DNA of 64,000 nucleotides, taken from assembly GCF_000620785.1 (NCBI RefSeq), contig NZ_JIAI01000008.1, positions 124,001-188,000 of the forward strand. The letters are read 5' to 3'. The DNA is from Actinospineispora acaciae DSM 45401 (GTDB taxonomy: Bacteria > Actinomycetota > Actinomycetes > Mycobacteriales > Pseudonocardiaceae). Below, piece by piece: positions 1 to 9,911 of the stretch (its first letter is position 1; the number at the start of each line of letters is the position of its first letter). The position numbers were made by a program, and so were the translations under genes. The notes beneath the pieces were generated by a model. That model did not search any database. It worked only from the letters and a program-made list of their open reading frames with translations, and was not told the DNA's origin.

Positions 1-42
1 CATGAACTACTACCGCCGTCATCCCGGCGGAAAGGAACGTCC

Positions 43-1695
43 GTGACCGACGGACCGCTGATCGTCCAGTCCGACAAGACGCTGCTGCTCGAGGTGGAGC
101 ACCCGGCCGCCGCCGAGGCCCGCGCCGCGATCGCGCCCTTCGCCGAGCTGGAGCGCGCGCCCGAGCACGTGCACACCTACCGGGTCACCCCGCTGGCGCT
201 GTGGAACGCGCGCGCCGCCGGGCACGACGCCGAGCAGGTGGTGGACGCGCTGGTCCGCTTCTCCCGCTACGCCGTGCCGCAGCCGCTGCTGGTCGACGTG
301 GTGGACACCATGGGCCGCTACGGCCGGCTGCAGCTGGTCAAGTCCCCGGTGCACGGCCTGGTGCTGGTCTCGCTGGACCGCGCGGTGCTTGAGGAGATCC
401 TCAGGCAGAAGAAGATCGCCCCGCTGCTCGGCACCCGGCTCGACGACGACACGGTTCTGGTGCACCCGTCCGAGCGCGGGCGGCTCAAGCAGGCGCTGCT
501 CAAGGTCGGCTGGCCCGCCGAGGACCTGGCCGGCTACGTGGACGGCGAACACCACCCGATCGAGCTGCGCGAGAACGGCTGGACGCTGCGCGACTACCAG
601 CGCGACGCGGTGTCCGGGTTCTGGGCCGGCGGCTCCGGGGTGGTGGTGCTGCCCTGCGGCGCCGGCAAGACGCTGGTCGGAGCGGCGGCGATGGCCGAGG
701 CGCAGGCGACCACGCTGATCCTGGTCACGAACACGGTGGCCGGCCGGCAGTGGAAGCGCGAGCTGGTCGCCCGCACCAGCCTGACCGAGGACGAGATCGG
801 CGAGTACTCCGGCGAGCGCAAGGAGATCCGCCCGGTCACCATCGCCACCTACCAGGTGATGACCCGCAAGTCTCGCGGGGAATACAGGCACCTGGAGCTG
901 TTCGACTCCCGGGACTGGGGCCTGATCGTCTACGACGAGGTGCACCTGCTGCCCGCGCCGGTGTTCCGGATGACCGCGGACCTGCAGTCGCGCCGCCGCC
1001 TCGGGCTGACCGCCACCCTGGTCCGCGAGGACGGCCGGGAGGGCGACGTGTTCTCCCTGATCGGACCGAAGCGCTACGACGCCCCGTGGCGCGACATCGA
1101 GCAGCAGGGCTGGATCGCGCCGGCCGACTGCGTCGAGGTCCGGGTCACCCTGACCGACGCCGAGCGCCTGGGTTACGCCACGGCGGAGGCCGACGAGCGG
1201 TACAAGCTGTGCGCCACCGCCCGTACCAAGGTCCCCGTGGTGCGCGCCATCCTGGACCAGCACCCCGGCGAGCCCGCGCTGGTCATCGGCGCCTACCTGG
1301 AGCAGCTGCACGAGCTGGCCGAGGACCTGGACTGCCCGGTGGTGGAGGGCTCGACCAAGAACAAGGAGCGCGAGGCGCTGTTCGACGCGTTCCGCCGGGG
1401 CGAGGTCCCCAGGCTGGTCGTGTCCAAGGTGGCCAACTTCTCCATCGACCTGCCCGAGGCGTCGGTGGCCGTGCAGGTCTCCGGCACCTTCGGCTCCCGG
1501 CAGGAGGAGGCCCAACGCCTGGGCCGTCTACTCCGCCCCAAAGGCGACCACCGCCAGGCCCACTTCTACTCGGTGATCTCCCGCGACACCCTGGACACCG
1601 AGTACGCCGCACACCGCCAGCGCTTCCTGGCCGAACAGGGCTACGCCTACCGCATCATGGACGCCGACGACCTGCTCGGCCCGCCTGTGGTCTAA
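43..1695 (+). CDS. XPB/Ssl2-type DNA repair helicase
   Basis: This 550-aa protein is a superfamily 2 helicase of the XPB (ERCC3) type, an ATP-driven DNA translocase associated with repair and acting in the cytoplasm. Visible motifs are Walker A GAGKT near residues 206-210, a DEVH box near 298-301, the motif III TAT near 321 and a motif VI QRLGRLLRP near 491-500. About 190 N-terminal residues precede the ATPase core, as in full-length bacterial XPB. The GTG start is supported by AAAGGAA at 31-37. A 6-bp stem (CCGCCG/CGGCGG, 13-30) sits just upstream and may be the end of an upstream unit. The gene converges on the permease gene, with repeat A1 between them. Confidence 0.93.
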   Translation: MTDGPLIVQSDKTLLLEVEHPAAAEARAAIAPFAELERAPEHVHTYRVTPLALWNARAAGHDAEQVVDALVRFSRYAVPQPLLVDVVDTMGRYGRLQLVKSPVHGLVLVSLDRAVLEEILRQKKIAPLLGTRLDDDTVLVHPSERGRLKQALLKVGWPAEDLAGYVDGEHHPIELRENGWTLRDYQRDAVSGFWAGGSGVVVLPCGAGKTLVGAAAMAEAQATTLILVTNTVAGRQWKRELVARTSLTEDEIGEYSGERKEIRPVTIATYQVMTRKSRGEYRHLELFDSRDWGLIVYDEVHLLPAPVFRMTADLQSRRRLGLTATLVREDGREGDVFSLIGPKRYDAPWRDIEQQGWIAPADCVEVRVTLTDAERLGYATAEADERYKLCATARTKVPVVRAILDQHPGEPALVIGAYLEQLHELAEDLDCPVVEGSTKNKEREALFDAFRRGEVPRLVVSKVANFSIDLPEASVAVQVSGTFGSRQEEAQRLGRLLRPKGDHRQAHFYSVISRDTLDTEYAAHRQRFLAEQGYAYRIMDADDLLGPPVV

Positions 1696-1700
1696 CCGCC

Positions 1701-1744
1701 CGCGAGTCGGGGATTTTGCCAGGGTGAGTCGCGGATTTCGTCAG
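1701..1744 (+). repeat. Intergenic repeat A, copy A1
   Basis: Two GAGTCG cores lie 22 nt apart, separated by the 16-nt linker GGGATTTTGCCAGGGT and followed by CGGATTTCGTCAG. It begins 6 nt after the helicase stop codon, between two convergent genes. It belongs to the GTCAG-ending subclass with A3 and A4. Confidence 0.85.
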
Positions 1745-1758
1745 GTCCGCGGGTCGGG

Positions 1759-3189
1759 TCACCAGAGCACGGCGGCCGCCGTGGTGGCGACCAGCAGGCC
1801 GGCCACGACCGGGACGAACAGCCTGCGGGCCAGGTCGATCACGGACACGCCGGTGATCCCGGCCACCGCGATCAGCGTCGACCAGACCACCAGGGTGCCG
1901 CCGCCCACCCAGGTCGCGCCGTTCTGCGCCACCGCAGCCAGGGTGGCCGGGTCGGCACCGCTCGCGCCGCCCAGGGCGGCGGCCAGCGTCCCGGTGAACG
2001 GCAGCCCCGGCCAGCCGTTCCCGTCCAGGCCCAGGATCATGCCGACCACGAGCATGACGAACGGGGCGACCAGCCGGTCGTGCGGGATCCCGCTGGACAC
2101 GACGGCAACCGCGTCGCGCAGCAGGTGCGGGCCTTCGGGCAGGTCGAGGATCTTGCCGGAGAAGTCGTCGAGGCCGACGTAGATGAACCCGGCCACCGGG
2201 ATCACCATGCCCATCACCCGGAACGCGAACGACGTCCCGTCCACGAAATGCTCGCAGGCCCGCTCGTGCCAGTCCGAGCGGTTCGTCACCGCCGCCGTGG
2301 CGACCAGCAACAGCGCCGCCGTCCCGCCCACCAGCGGCGCGGCGGCACCGTCGTCGAGCCTGGGCACCAGCGACGTGAACCGGCCGAGCAGGATGAACGC
2401 CAGCAGCGCGCCGAAACAGCCGGGCACCGCGACCGCAAGCGCGCGCGACCGCCGCCCGCTGATCGGCGGGTCGTCGCCGAGGTCGCCGAGGTCACCGCCG
2501 CCGGATCCGGGGCTCGCGGCGACCGGCACCTCGGGAGCCCGTTGCGCGTCGCGGACCAGCGTGCGGCGGACCGTCAACGCGTACGCCGCGCCCAGCGCCA
2601 CCGCCCCGACCACCAGCGAGATCACCATCGCCCGGTCCGCGATCACGCCGGCCGGCACCCCGGCGCCCCTGGCGGACAGCCCCGGCGCCACGCCCAGGAT
2701 GTAGTCCGAGGACAGCGCCATGCCCTGCCCGGCCACCGCGATGGCGACCGCCGCGCCCATCGGGCTCAGCCCCGCGCGCAGCGCCGCCGGGACCAGGATC
2801 GCGGCCAGCAGCGGCAGCACCGGGGTCGGCCAGAACACCAGCGAGAGCGCGAACGTCAACGCGGCGAGCACCAGGTAGGCGGTGCGGCCGCCGCGCATCA
2901 ACCGCTGGAACGGCAACACCATCCGCTCGTCCGCGCCGGCCGCCCGCAGCGCCCGCATCAGCGACGTCATGATCGCGATGATCAAGAATATGGGCAGCAG
3001 CTCGGTGGTGGCCGCGATCGCCGCCCGGAACACCGCGCCGATCCCGGTGACCGCGCTGCCGGTCGCGACGGCGGCGGTGAGGAACGTGGCCACGATCGCC
3101 GGACCGACCACGTTCTTCTTGAACAGCACCAGCCCGATCAGCAGGGCGATGCCGGCGAGGTAGATCCAGTGCGCCCAGGTCAGTCCCAC
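1759..3189 (-). CDS. Multi-pass membrane permease, GntP/DcuC-like
   Basis: This 476-aa, very hydrophobic protein has about 11-13 predicted membrane segments, beginning with one at residues ~7-22. A less hydrophobic Gly/Asp-rich loop lies at ~240-265 between two halves. The layout resembles the ion transporter superfamily (GntP, DcuC, short-chain fatty acid carriers), but I cannot name the substrate. The GTG start at 3189 is chosen because GGGGAGG lies 6-7 nt upstream; the frame stays open to 3630, but those upstream residues are low-complexity and overlap the divergent SDR gene. It is transcribed away from the SDR gene and converges on the XPB helicase. Confidence 0.7.
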   Translation of the reverse strand: MGLTWAHWIYLAGIALLIGLVLFKKNVVGPAIVATFLTAAVATGSAVTGIGAVFRAAIAATTELLPIFLIIAIMTSLMRALRAAGADERMVLPFQRLMRGGRTAYLVLAALTFALSLVFWPTPVLPLLAAILVPAALRAGLSPMGAAVAIAVAGQGMALSSDYILGVAPGLSARGAGVPAGVIADRAMVISLVVGAVALGAAYALTVRRTLVRDAQRAPEVPVAASPGSGGGDLGDLGDDPPISGRRSRALAVAVPGCFGALLAFILLGRFTSLVPRLDDGAAAPLVGGTAALLLVATAAVTNRSDWHERACEHFVDGTSFAFRVMGMVIPVAGFIYVGLDDFSGKILDLPEGPHLLRDAVAVVSSGIPHDRLVAPFVMLVVGMILGLDGNGWPGLPFTGTLAAALGGASGADPATLAAVAQNGATWVGGGTLVVWSTLIAVAGITGVSVIDLARRLFVPVVAGLLVATTAAAVLW

Positions 3190-3352
3190 GCGATACCTCC
3201 CCGTTGAGATTCTTGGAACGGTAGGGGTGCCTGAGCTTGCGAGAACTGGAGCAAGCGCACTGGTCGTGGGCGGGTTAATGTGCACCTTGCCCATAGCCCG
3301 GGCCGGTGAGAACGCGCTTTGCTCTGCGTAACCTCGACGGTGAGGAGCCTTC

Positions 3353-4123
3353 ATGAGTTCGGTGTCCGGTTCGGTTGCGGTGGTCACGGGTGCGGGCGGG
3401 GGGATCGGGGCGGCGTATGTGGCGGCGTTGAGTGCGGCCGGGGCGTCCGTGCTGGCCGTCGACCTTCCGGTGGCCGCCCCGGCGGGCATCGCGGCCGCCG
3501 AGCGCGCCACCGCCGCCGGACCCGGGCGGGCGGTGTTCACCGAGGCCGACATCACCGACGACGACGATCTCGCCCGGATGGTGTCGACCGCCCGCGACCG
3601 GTTCGGCGGCCTGGACGCGCTGGTCAACAACGCGGCGGTCTACGCGGACCTCGGCCACAAGCGCCCGCTGTGGGAGCTGGACAACTCCGACTGGGACCGG
3701 GTGCTGACCGTCAACGTGCGCGCCGTCTGGCAGGCGATCCGGGCGGTCCTGCCGGCCATGCGCGCGGGCGGCGGCGGGCGGATCGTGAACGTCTCCTCGT
3801 CCACGGCGCGCGCCGGCACCCCGGGTTTCCTGCACTACGTGACGTCCAAGGCGGCCGTCGAGGGGCTCACCCGCGCGGCGGCGAAGGAGCTCGGCGAGTT
3901 CGGGATCACGGTGAACTGCCTGGCCCCCGGCCTGGTCAGCGACGAGGCGTCCTACCGGGTCAGCGGCCGGGAGTACGTCGCGAACGCCGCGCTAGGACGT
4001 TCTATCAAGCGCGAGATGGCCCCCGACGACCTGCTCGGCGCGCTGCTGTGGCTGTGCTCGCCGGCCAGCTCGTTCGTGACCGGCCAGACCATCGTCGTCG
4101 ACGGCGGGCAGGTGCTGGTGTGA
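3353..4123 (+). CDS. Short-chain dehydrogenase/reductase (SDR)
   Basis: This 256-aa classical SDR is an NAD(P)-dependent oxidoreductase with a Rossmann fold. The nucleotide-binding TGAGGGIG lies at residues 12-19, NNAA at ~90, catalytic Ser in VSSS at ~147, and the YxxxK pair Tyr162/Lys166. The C terminus GQTIVVDGG is typical of FabG-like enzymes. GAGG precedes the ATG. Its stop codon overlaps the GTG start of the alpha/beta hydrolase gene (GTGA), so the two are translationally coupled and probably act on related substrates. The substrate cannot be read from the sequence. Confidence 0.9.
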   Translation: MSSVSGSVAVVTGAGGGIGAAYVAALSAAGASVLAVDLPVAAPAGIAAAERATAAGPGRAVFTEADITDDDDLARMVSTARDRFGGLDALVNNAAVYADLGHKRPLWELDNSDWDRVLTVNVRAVWQAIRAVLPAMRAGGGGRIVNVSSSTARAGTPGFLHYVTSKAAVEGLTRAAAKELGEFGITVNCLAPGLVSDEASYRVSGREYVANAALGRSIKREMAPDDLLGALLWLCSPASSFVTGQTIVVDGGQVLV

Positions 4124-4947
4124 CCCGCATCGCGACGAACGGCGTGGAGCTCGCGGTCCAGGTCACCGGCTCCGGGCCGCCGATCGTGATGGTGCACGGC
4201 TCGCTGGACACCCACCGCGCCTGGGACCGGGTGGTGCCGCTGCTGGCCGACTCGTACCAGGTCGTGACCTACGACCGCCGAGGCCACGGCGCCAGCACCT
4301 GCCCGCCCGGCCAGGGCCGGATCGGCGAGGACCGCGACGACCTGGCCGGCCTGATCTCCGCGCTGGGGCTGACGAAACCGCTGGTGGTCGGCCACTCCTA
4401 CGGCTCGGCCACCACGCTGCTGCTCGGCGCCCGCCACCCCGAGCTGACCGGCGGCCTGCTGGTCCACGAACCGCCGCTGTTCGCCCTGCTCCGCGACGAC
4501 CCGGCGACGCTGCCGCTGGCCGAGCGGGCCGCCGAACAGCTCGCGCGGGCCGCCGCCCTGATCACCTCCGGTGCTGTCGAGGAGGGCGTCCGACACTTCG
4601 TGAACACCGCCGCGTTCGGCCCGGACACCTGGGAGAACCTGTTCACCCCAGAGATCCGCGAGACCTGCGTGGCGCACGCCGACACCTGGCTCGACCAGTC
4701 CCGCGACCCCGACCGCCTCTCGGTCCGCCCCGAGCTGCTCGCCTCCTACCCGCACCGCATCGGGATCAGCCACGGCGACGCCAGCCCGCCCGCCTACGCC
4801 CCGGTCGCCGAGCTGGTGGCCGCCGCCATCCCCACCGCTCGCCGACACGTCGTCCCCGGCGCCGGCCACGCCCCACACCTGAGCCACCCCCGGGCGTTCG
4901 CCGACCTCATCCGCGCCCACGCCCAGGGTCTCCACCCGACCGACTGA
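4120..4947 (+). CDS. Alpha/beta hydrolase
   Basis: This 275-aa alpha/beta-hydrolase-fold enzyme has an oxyanion-region HGS near residue 26, the nucleophile elbow GHSYGS with Ser93, a candidate acid Asp near 218 (HGDASP) and catalytic His near 250 (GAGHAPH). No signal peptide is visible, so it should be cytoplasmic. The GTG start overlaps the SDR stop codon (GTGA at 4120-4123); an upstream open frame exists but belongs to the SDR coding strand. An esterase, lactonase or haloperoxidase-like role is possible; the specific reaction is unknown. Confidence 0.88.
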   Translation: MTRIATNGVELAVQVTGSGPPIVMVHGSLDTHRAWDRVVPLLADSYQVVTYDRRGHGASTCPPGQGRIGEDRDDLAGLISALGLTKPLVVGHSYGSATTLLLGARHPELTGGLLVHEPPLFALLRDDPATLPLAERAAEQLARAAALITSGAVEEGVRHFVNTAAFGPDTWENLFTPEIRETCVAHADTWLDQSRDPDRLSVRPELLASYPHRIGISHGDASPPAYAPVAELVAAAIPTARRHVVPGAGHAPHLSHPRAFADLIRAHAQGLHPTD

Positions 4948-5020
4948 GGGTTGGCGATCAGGGACGGATCCGGGTGCCGCCCTGAGGCCCGCGCGCCCCG
5001 TCACCGGCACCCTCGATCCC

Positions 5021-5446
5021 ATGAACGAGACCGCCTCGAACCAGAAGTCCACCCCCCAGCAGGACACCGCACCAACCGAGACCACCGAATCCCCAACCAC
5101 CGAAACCCCGGCCACCACGCCAAAACCCGACACCACACCGGGACCCGACACCACGCCACCGGCGGACGCGTCGACACCGCCCGTAGACGCCACCACCCCG
5201 CCGCCGGGAACCGACACCCCGCCACCCCCGGCCCCCACCCCAACTCCCGAACCGAGCACCCCGACCCGCCTGCGGCGCAGCAAGTCGAACCGGATGATCG
5301 CCGGCGTCTGTGGCGGGTTCGCCGACCTGCTCAACGTCGACGTGACGATCATCCGGCTCGCCCTGGTGCTGGCCACCGTCCTCGGTTTCGGCGCCGGCGT
5401 GGTGCTCTACATCGCCTGCTGGATCCTCATGCCCGAAGAGGACTGA
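5021..5446 (+). CDS. PspC domain membrane protein
   Basis: This 141-aa protein has a Thr/Pro-rich N-terminal ~80 residues followed by a PspC domain at ~84-141. The domain shows the typical basic start, the GVCGGFADL motif and one long membrane segment (about residues 110-135). PspC proteins are envelope-stress sensors or partners in the inner membrane. The Thr-Pro tract is low complexity and likely disordered. The 3' end overlaps the opposite-strand TIGR03086 gene by 20 bp. Confidence 0.88.
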   Translation: MNETASNQKSTPQQDTAPTETTESPTTETPATTPKPDTTPGPDTTPPADASTPPVDATTPPPGTDTPPPPAPTPTPEPSTPTRLRRSKSNRMIAGVCGGFADLLNVDVTIIRLALVLATVLGFGAGVVLYIACWILMPEED

Positions 5447-6029
5447 CGAGCCGGCGGCCCGACCAGTTCGCCAGCCGCTCGGTCGGTCCCGCACCCGGCG
5501 CCGGCTCCACCACCGGCGCGAACGGGACGTGCCCCCCGCGCGGCTCGGCGGGCAGGAAGCCGGCCGCCGCCTCCAGCGTGGCCAAGGCAAGATCGGCATC
5601 CGCCTCCGAGCCCTGCCCGGTGGCCACCGCAAGGTCCCACCCGTGCACCAGCGTCTCGTTCAGATACGCCCACACCGCCACCCGCCCCGGAATGGTCGCC
5701 CACGGCGCCGTGACCTGAACGTCCAGCATCCGGTCGTCATCCCACACCGTCCACAGCTTCGCGGCGCCTTCCGCATAAGCGTCCGCCCACCCATCGTCCG
5801 CCACCCCCGTCACCACCACCGGCACCGTGAACGGATCCCCGCCCTCACCGATCACCTTCGCCCGCCGCACCGTGGTGACCAGATGCCCGAGCAGCGCGCG
5901 CACATCGAACTCCGTACACGGCGTCGGATCACCGAGCCGCTCAGCCCGTACCCCGCTCATCAACCCGTGCGTCCAAGCCAGCGCCCGCCGGTAGTACGGA
6001 CGGGGATCTGTCAGCTCTGTGTTCGTCAT
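5427..6029 (-). CDS. TIGR03086 / maleylpyruvate-isomerase-like metal-binding protein
   Basis: This 200-aa protein resembles the DinB-like, mycothiol-dependent maleylpyruvate isomerase N-terminal family (TIGR03086 group). Features include PTPCTEFDVRALLGHL near residues 36-51 and the helical-bundle residues around LNETLVHGWDLA, which supplies a metal-ligand His. The ATG at 6029 is preferred; an in-frame GTG three codons upstream (6038) is possible. The promoter region is shared with the divergent WYL regulator and contains a perfect palindrome, so repression by that regulator is likely. The substrate is unknown. Confidence 0.8.
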   Translation of the reverse strand: MTNTELTDPRPYYRRALAWTHGLMSGVRAERLGDPTPCTEFDVRALLGHLVTTVRRAKVIGEGGDPFTVPVVVTGVADDGWADAYAEGAAKLWTVWDDDRMLDVQVTAPWATIPGRVAVWAYLNETLVHGWDLAVATGQGSEADADLALATLEAAAGFLPAEPRGGHVPFAPVVEPAPGAGPTERLANWSGRRLVSPLRA

Positions 6030-6051
6030 GCCCGCCACCCTGCCCCCCTAA

Positions 6052-6072
6052 ATACGACACCCCCTGTCGTAT
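6052..6072. promoter_or_regulatory. Palindromic operator of the WYL regulator
   Basis: Perfect 8-bp inverted repeat ATACGACA, 5-nt spacer CCCCC, TGTCGTAT. It lies between the divergent starts at 6029 (-) and 6094 (+), 22 nt from each, and is well placed to control both. Confidence 0.75.
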
Positions 6073-6093
6073 ATCCATGAAACCCTTCCACCC

Positions 6094-7065
6094 ATGCGCG
6101 CCGACCGACTGCTCTCCCTGGTCCTACTGCTGCGCAACCGAGGCCGCATGACCGCCGCCGCCCTGGCCCGCGAGCTGGAGGTCTCCACCCGCACCGTCCA
6201 ACGCGACGTCGACGCCCTGTCCGCCGCCGGCATCCCGGTCTACGCCGACCGAGGCCGCGACGGCGGCTACGCCCTGCTCGCCGGCTTCTCCACCGACCTC
6301 ACCGGCCTCACCCCCGACGAGGCCGTCGCCCTGCTCACCGCCCGCTCCCAAGCCACCTCCGACGCCCTAGGCCTAGGCCCCGCGTTCGCCTCCGCCATGC
6401 GCAAAGTGATCGCCGCAATCCCCGCCACCACCAGGCCCAACGCCACCACCGCCGCCGACCGCGTCCTGGTCCGCCCCGGCGGCTGGCTGGCCGACCCCAC
6501 CCCCGAACCAGCCCTACCCGCCCTCCAACACGCCGTCTTCACCGCCCGCCGCCTGCGCCTGCGCTACCGCCCCGCCGAACCCCCCGGCTCCCCGCCGCCC
6601 AAAGGCGCCCCAACCTGGCGAACAGTCGACCCCATAGGCCTGGTCAGCGCCGCCGGCCGCTGGTACCTCCTGGCCCTGCGCAACGGCCAGGACCGCACCT
6701 ACCGCGTATCCCGCATCACCGAAGCCGTCGAACTGGACGAACCCGCCCACCGCCCCAACGACGTAGACCTGGAAGCCCTCTGGCACCGCCGCCGCACCGA
6801 GTTCCGCTCCGCCCGAGCCCGCCTCACCGTCCGCACCCGAATCCGCCCCACCCGCCACCCCCACCTGGCCAACGCCGCCCTCACCCTGACCCCCGTCCCC
6901 ACCAAAGACCCCACCTGGCTCACCTTCGACGCCGAGTTCGGCGACCTCCAACACGCCGAGTCCGCCCTCTGGACCCTCGCCCCCCACGCCGAAGCCCTCT
7001 CCCCACCCGAACTCCGCGCCGCCCTGGCCGCCCGCGCCACCCAAGTCATGACCGCACACACGTAG
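6094..7065 (+). CDS. YafY-family HTH/WYL transcriptional regulator
   Basis: This 323-aa regulator has a DeoR-type winged helix at residues ~1-60 (RLLSLVLLLRNRGRMTAAAL, then ELEVSTRTVQRDVDAL), a central region, and a WYL domain around 175-215 (GRWYLLALR, YRVSRI), followed by the WCX extension. WYL domains bind small effectors or nucleic acid. The gene diverges from the TIGR03086 gene across the palindrome at 6052-6072, a very common pairing in which the regulator controls itself and its neighbour. Confidence 0.9.
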   Translation: MRADRLLSLVLLLRNRGRMTAAALARELEVSTRTVQRDVDALSAAGIPVYADRGRDGGYALLAGFSTDLTGLTPDEAVALLTARSQATSDALGLGPAFASAMRKVIAAIPATTRPNATTAADRVLVRPGGWLADPTPEPALPALQHAVFTARRLRLRYRPAEPPGSPPPKGAPTWRTVDPIGLVSAAGRWYLLALRNGQDRTYRVSRITEAVELDEPAHRPNDVDLEALWHRRRTEFRSARARLTVRTRIRPTRHPHLANAALTLTPVPTKDPTWLTFDAEFGDLQHAESALWTLAPHAEALSPPELRAALAARATQVMTAHT

Positions 7066-7110
7066 TCCTACGGATTCGTCCCAGCTCAACCGCTCATACG
7101 CTCGATCACC

Positions 7111-7446
7111 ATGCGCGAGCCAACCGTCCGACACACCGCGACCTGGGCGCTCGCCCTACTAGCCGCCACCGCCCTGTCCCTGGCACTGACCTACTGCGGC
7201 CTGCTCGCGCTCGCCCTCTCCGCCATGTGCTACGACCCCGGCCCAAGCCCTCAAGCGACCGCCTGCGCCCAAGACGCCTACCTGTTCACCGCCATGTGCG
7301 CCGCCACCCTGCTCATCCCCGTAGCCATCGCCACCTGGACCCGCCGCGCCCCCACCCCCACCGGCGTCCGCAACAGGCTCGCCATCTGCCTGCTCTTCTA
7401 CCTGCCGCCCGTACTCATCCTCGTGATCAGCATCCTGACGGCCTGA
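7111..7446 (+). CDS. Small three-TM membrane protein
   Basis: This 111-aa protein shows three hydrophobic segments at about residues 9-34, 54-74 and 88-110. Cysteines sit in the first loop (MCYDPG and TACAQD), possibly a disulphide. I do not recognise a family. It follows the WYL regulator by 45 nt on the same strand and may be co-transcribed. The strong bidirectional terminator at 7459-7489 follows directly. Confidence 0.6.
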   Translation: MREPTVRHTATWALALLAATALSLALTYCGLLALALSAMCYDPGPSPQATACAQDAYLFTAMCAATLLIPVAIATWTRRAPTPTGVRNRLAICLLFYLPPVLILVISILTA

Positions 7447-7458
7447 CGCACGCCAAAA

Positions 7459-7493
7459 GGGGCGGTACCGGCAAAACCGGTACCGCCCCCTTT
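7459..7493. terminator. Bidirectional intrinsic terminator
   Basis: A 13-bp stem (GGGGCGGTACCGG at 7459-7471 with its complement at 7477-7489) encloses the loop CAAAA. It is flanked by AAAA on the left and TTT on the right, so it works in both directions: after the small membrane protein (+) and after groEL (-). Confidence 0.9.
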
Positions 7494-7573
7494 AGCACAG
7501 CGGAAATCGTGTCCAGGTGCGTCCATCGCAAGGCCGCAGCGACCGACGCGTGCCGCGCCTTGGCGCGGATCGG

Positions 7574-7599
7574 GCGGCCCGGCCAGTTAGCCGGGCCGC
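7574..7599 (-). terminator. GC-rich hairpin downstream of groEL
   Basis: A 10-bp perfect stem (GCGGCCCGGC/GCCGGGCCGC) with the 6-nt loop CAGTTA lies about 60 nt after the groEL stop and before the main terminator. It has no T-run; it may be an auxiliary terminator or an mRNA 3'-end stabiliser. Confidence 0.5.
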
Positions 7600-7656
7600 G
7601 GCGACACAGCACGCGAGGGAGCGAGAACGCCGCGAGGGGCGTGCCTGGGCGCGATT

Positions 7657-9282
<1,626 letters not shown>

Positions 9283-9382
9283 TGCGGTGTGGTCCTCCGG
9301 TAGGGATGACACGACGGCCGGCGACGGCGCCCGCGACGGACGATCGGCAACCCTGCGCTCGATCTCACCGACCCGACCTGAG

Positions 9383-9409
9383 TTGGCACTCGGCGCTGAC
9401 GAGTGCCAG
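9383..9409. promoter_or_regulatory. CIRCE operator 1 (HrcA site)
   Basis: TTGGCACTC, 9-nt spacer, GAGTGCCAG. This closely matches the CIRCE consensus (TTAGCACTC-N9-GAGTGCTAA) and lies about 100 nt upstream of groEL. Confidence 0.92.
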
Positions 9410-9427
9410 CAAGTGCCACTGCCGTGT

Positions 9428-9454
9428 TTAGCACTCTCCCCCTGCGAGTGCAAG
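9428..9454. promoter_or_regulatory. CIRCE operator 2 (HrcA site)
   Basis: TTAGCACTC, 9-nt spacer, GAGTGCAAG. The left half-site is a perfect consensus. Its centre is 45 bp from that of the first CIRCE element, so two HrcA dimers could sit on the same promoter. Confidence 0.88.
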
Positions 9455-9482
9455 GCGACAGGCTCCGCCGGGGACCGGTCGG

Positions 9483-9530
9483 GTGTGCTGAAATCCGCGA
9501 CTCGGTGTGCTGAAACCCGCGACTCGCGGG
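9483..9530 (-). repeat. Intergenic repeat A, copy A2
   Basis: On the minus strand: GAGTCG, linker CGGGTTTCAGCACACC, GAGTCG, then CGGATTTCAGCAC. It lies between the cold-shock gene 3' end and the groEL promoter. It is of the GCAC-ending subclass. Confidence 0.85.
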
Positions 9531-9563
9531 CGGTTCTCGCGGACGGGCTGGGTCCGGTCGCGA

Positions 9564-9591
9564 GCGAGGGGCCCGGTGGCGGGCCCCTCGC
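9564..9591 (-). terminator. Hairpin terminator of the cold-shock gene
   Basis: A 12-bp perfect stem (GCGAGGGGCCCG/CGGGCCCCTCGC) with a 4-nt loop lies 25 nt past the cold-shock stop codon. It has no T-run, as is usual for actinobacterial terminators. Confidence 0.8.
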
Positions 9592-9615
9592 GCGTACTCG
9601 GCCAACTTCGTGACC

Positions 9616-9819
9616 CTAGAGCCGGCGCACACCCTCCGCCTGGCTACGGCCATCGCGACCGGCCGTCGTCTCGAACTCCACCCGGTCGCCCTCTTCGAGG
9701 GTCCGGAAGCCGTCCATCTGGATGGCGCTGTAGTGGACGAAGACGTCGGGGCCACCATCTGTCGCGATGAAGCCGTAGCCCTTCTCCGAGTTGAACCACT
9801 TGACCGTGCCCTGGGCCAC
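9616..9819 (-). CDS. Cold-shock protein (CspA family)
   Basis: This 67-aa single cold-shock domain is a cytoplasmic single-stranded RNA/DNA-binding chaperone. RNP1 (KGYGFI, residues 13-18) and RNP2 (VFVHY, ~26-30) are intact. The GTG start is placed by GGAGG at 9825-9829, 5 nt upstream; an ATG in another frame between them is ignored. The length is standard for the family. It is divergent from moeA and followed by a strong hairpin. Confidence 0.96.
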   Translation of the reverse strand: MAQGTVKWFNSEKGYGFIATDGGPDVFVHYSAIQMDGFRTLEEGDRVEFETTAGRDGRSQAEGVRRL

Positions 9820-9872
9820 GGCATCCTCCTGTTGTTGCGGACGAACACCCCGACGCTACAACAGATTCGGCC

Positions 9873-9907
9873 CCCTCCCGAGGTGACCATCTCACGTTCC
9901 GGGAGGG
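9873..9907 (+). promoter_or_regulatory. Stem that could mask the moeA ribosome-binding site
   Basis: CCCTCCCG (9873-9880) pairs perfectly with CGGGAGGG (9900-9907), which contains the moeA Shine-Dalgarno sequence 4 nt before the ATG at 9912. The loop is 19 nt. It could act as an RNA switch only if the transcript starts upstream of 9873, which I cannot tell. Confidence 0.35.
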
Positions 9908-9911
9908 CAGG

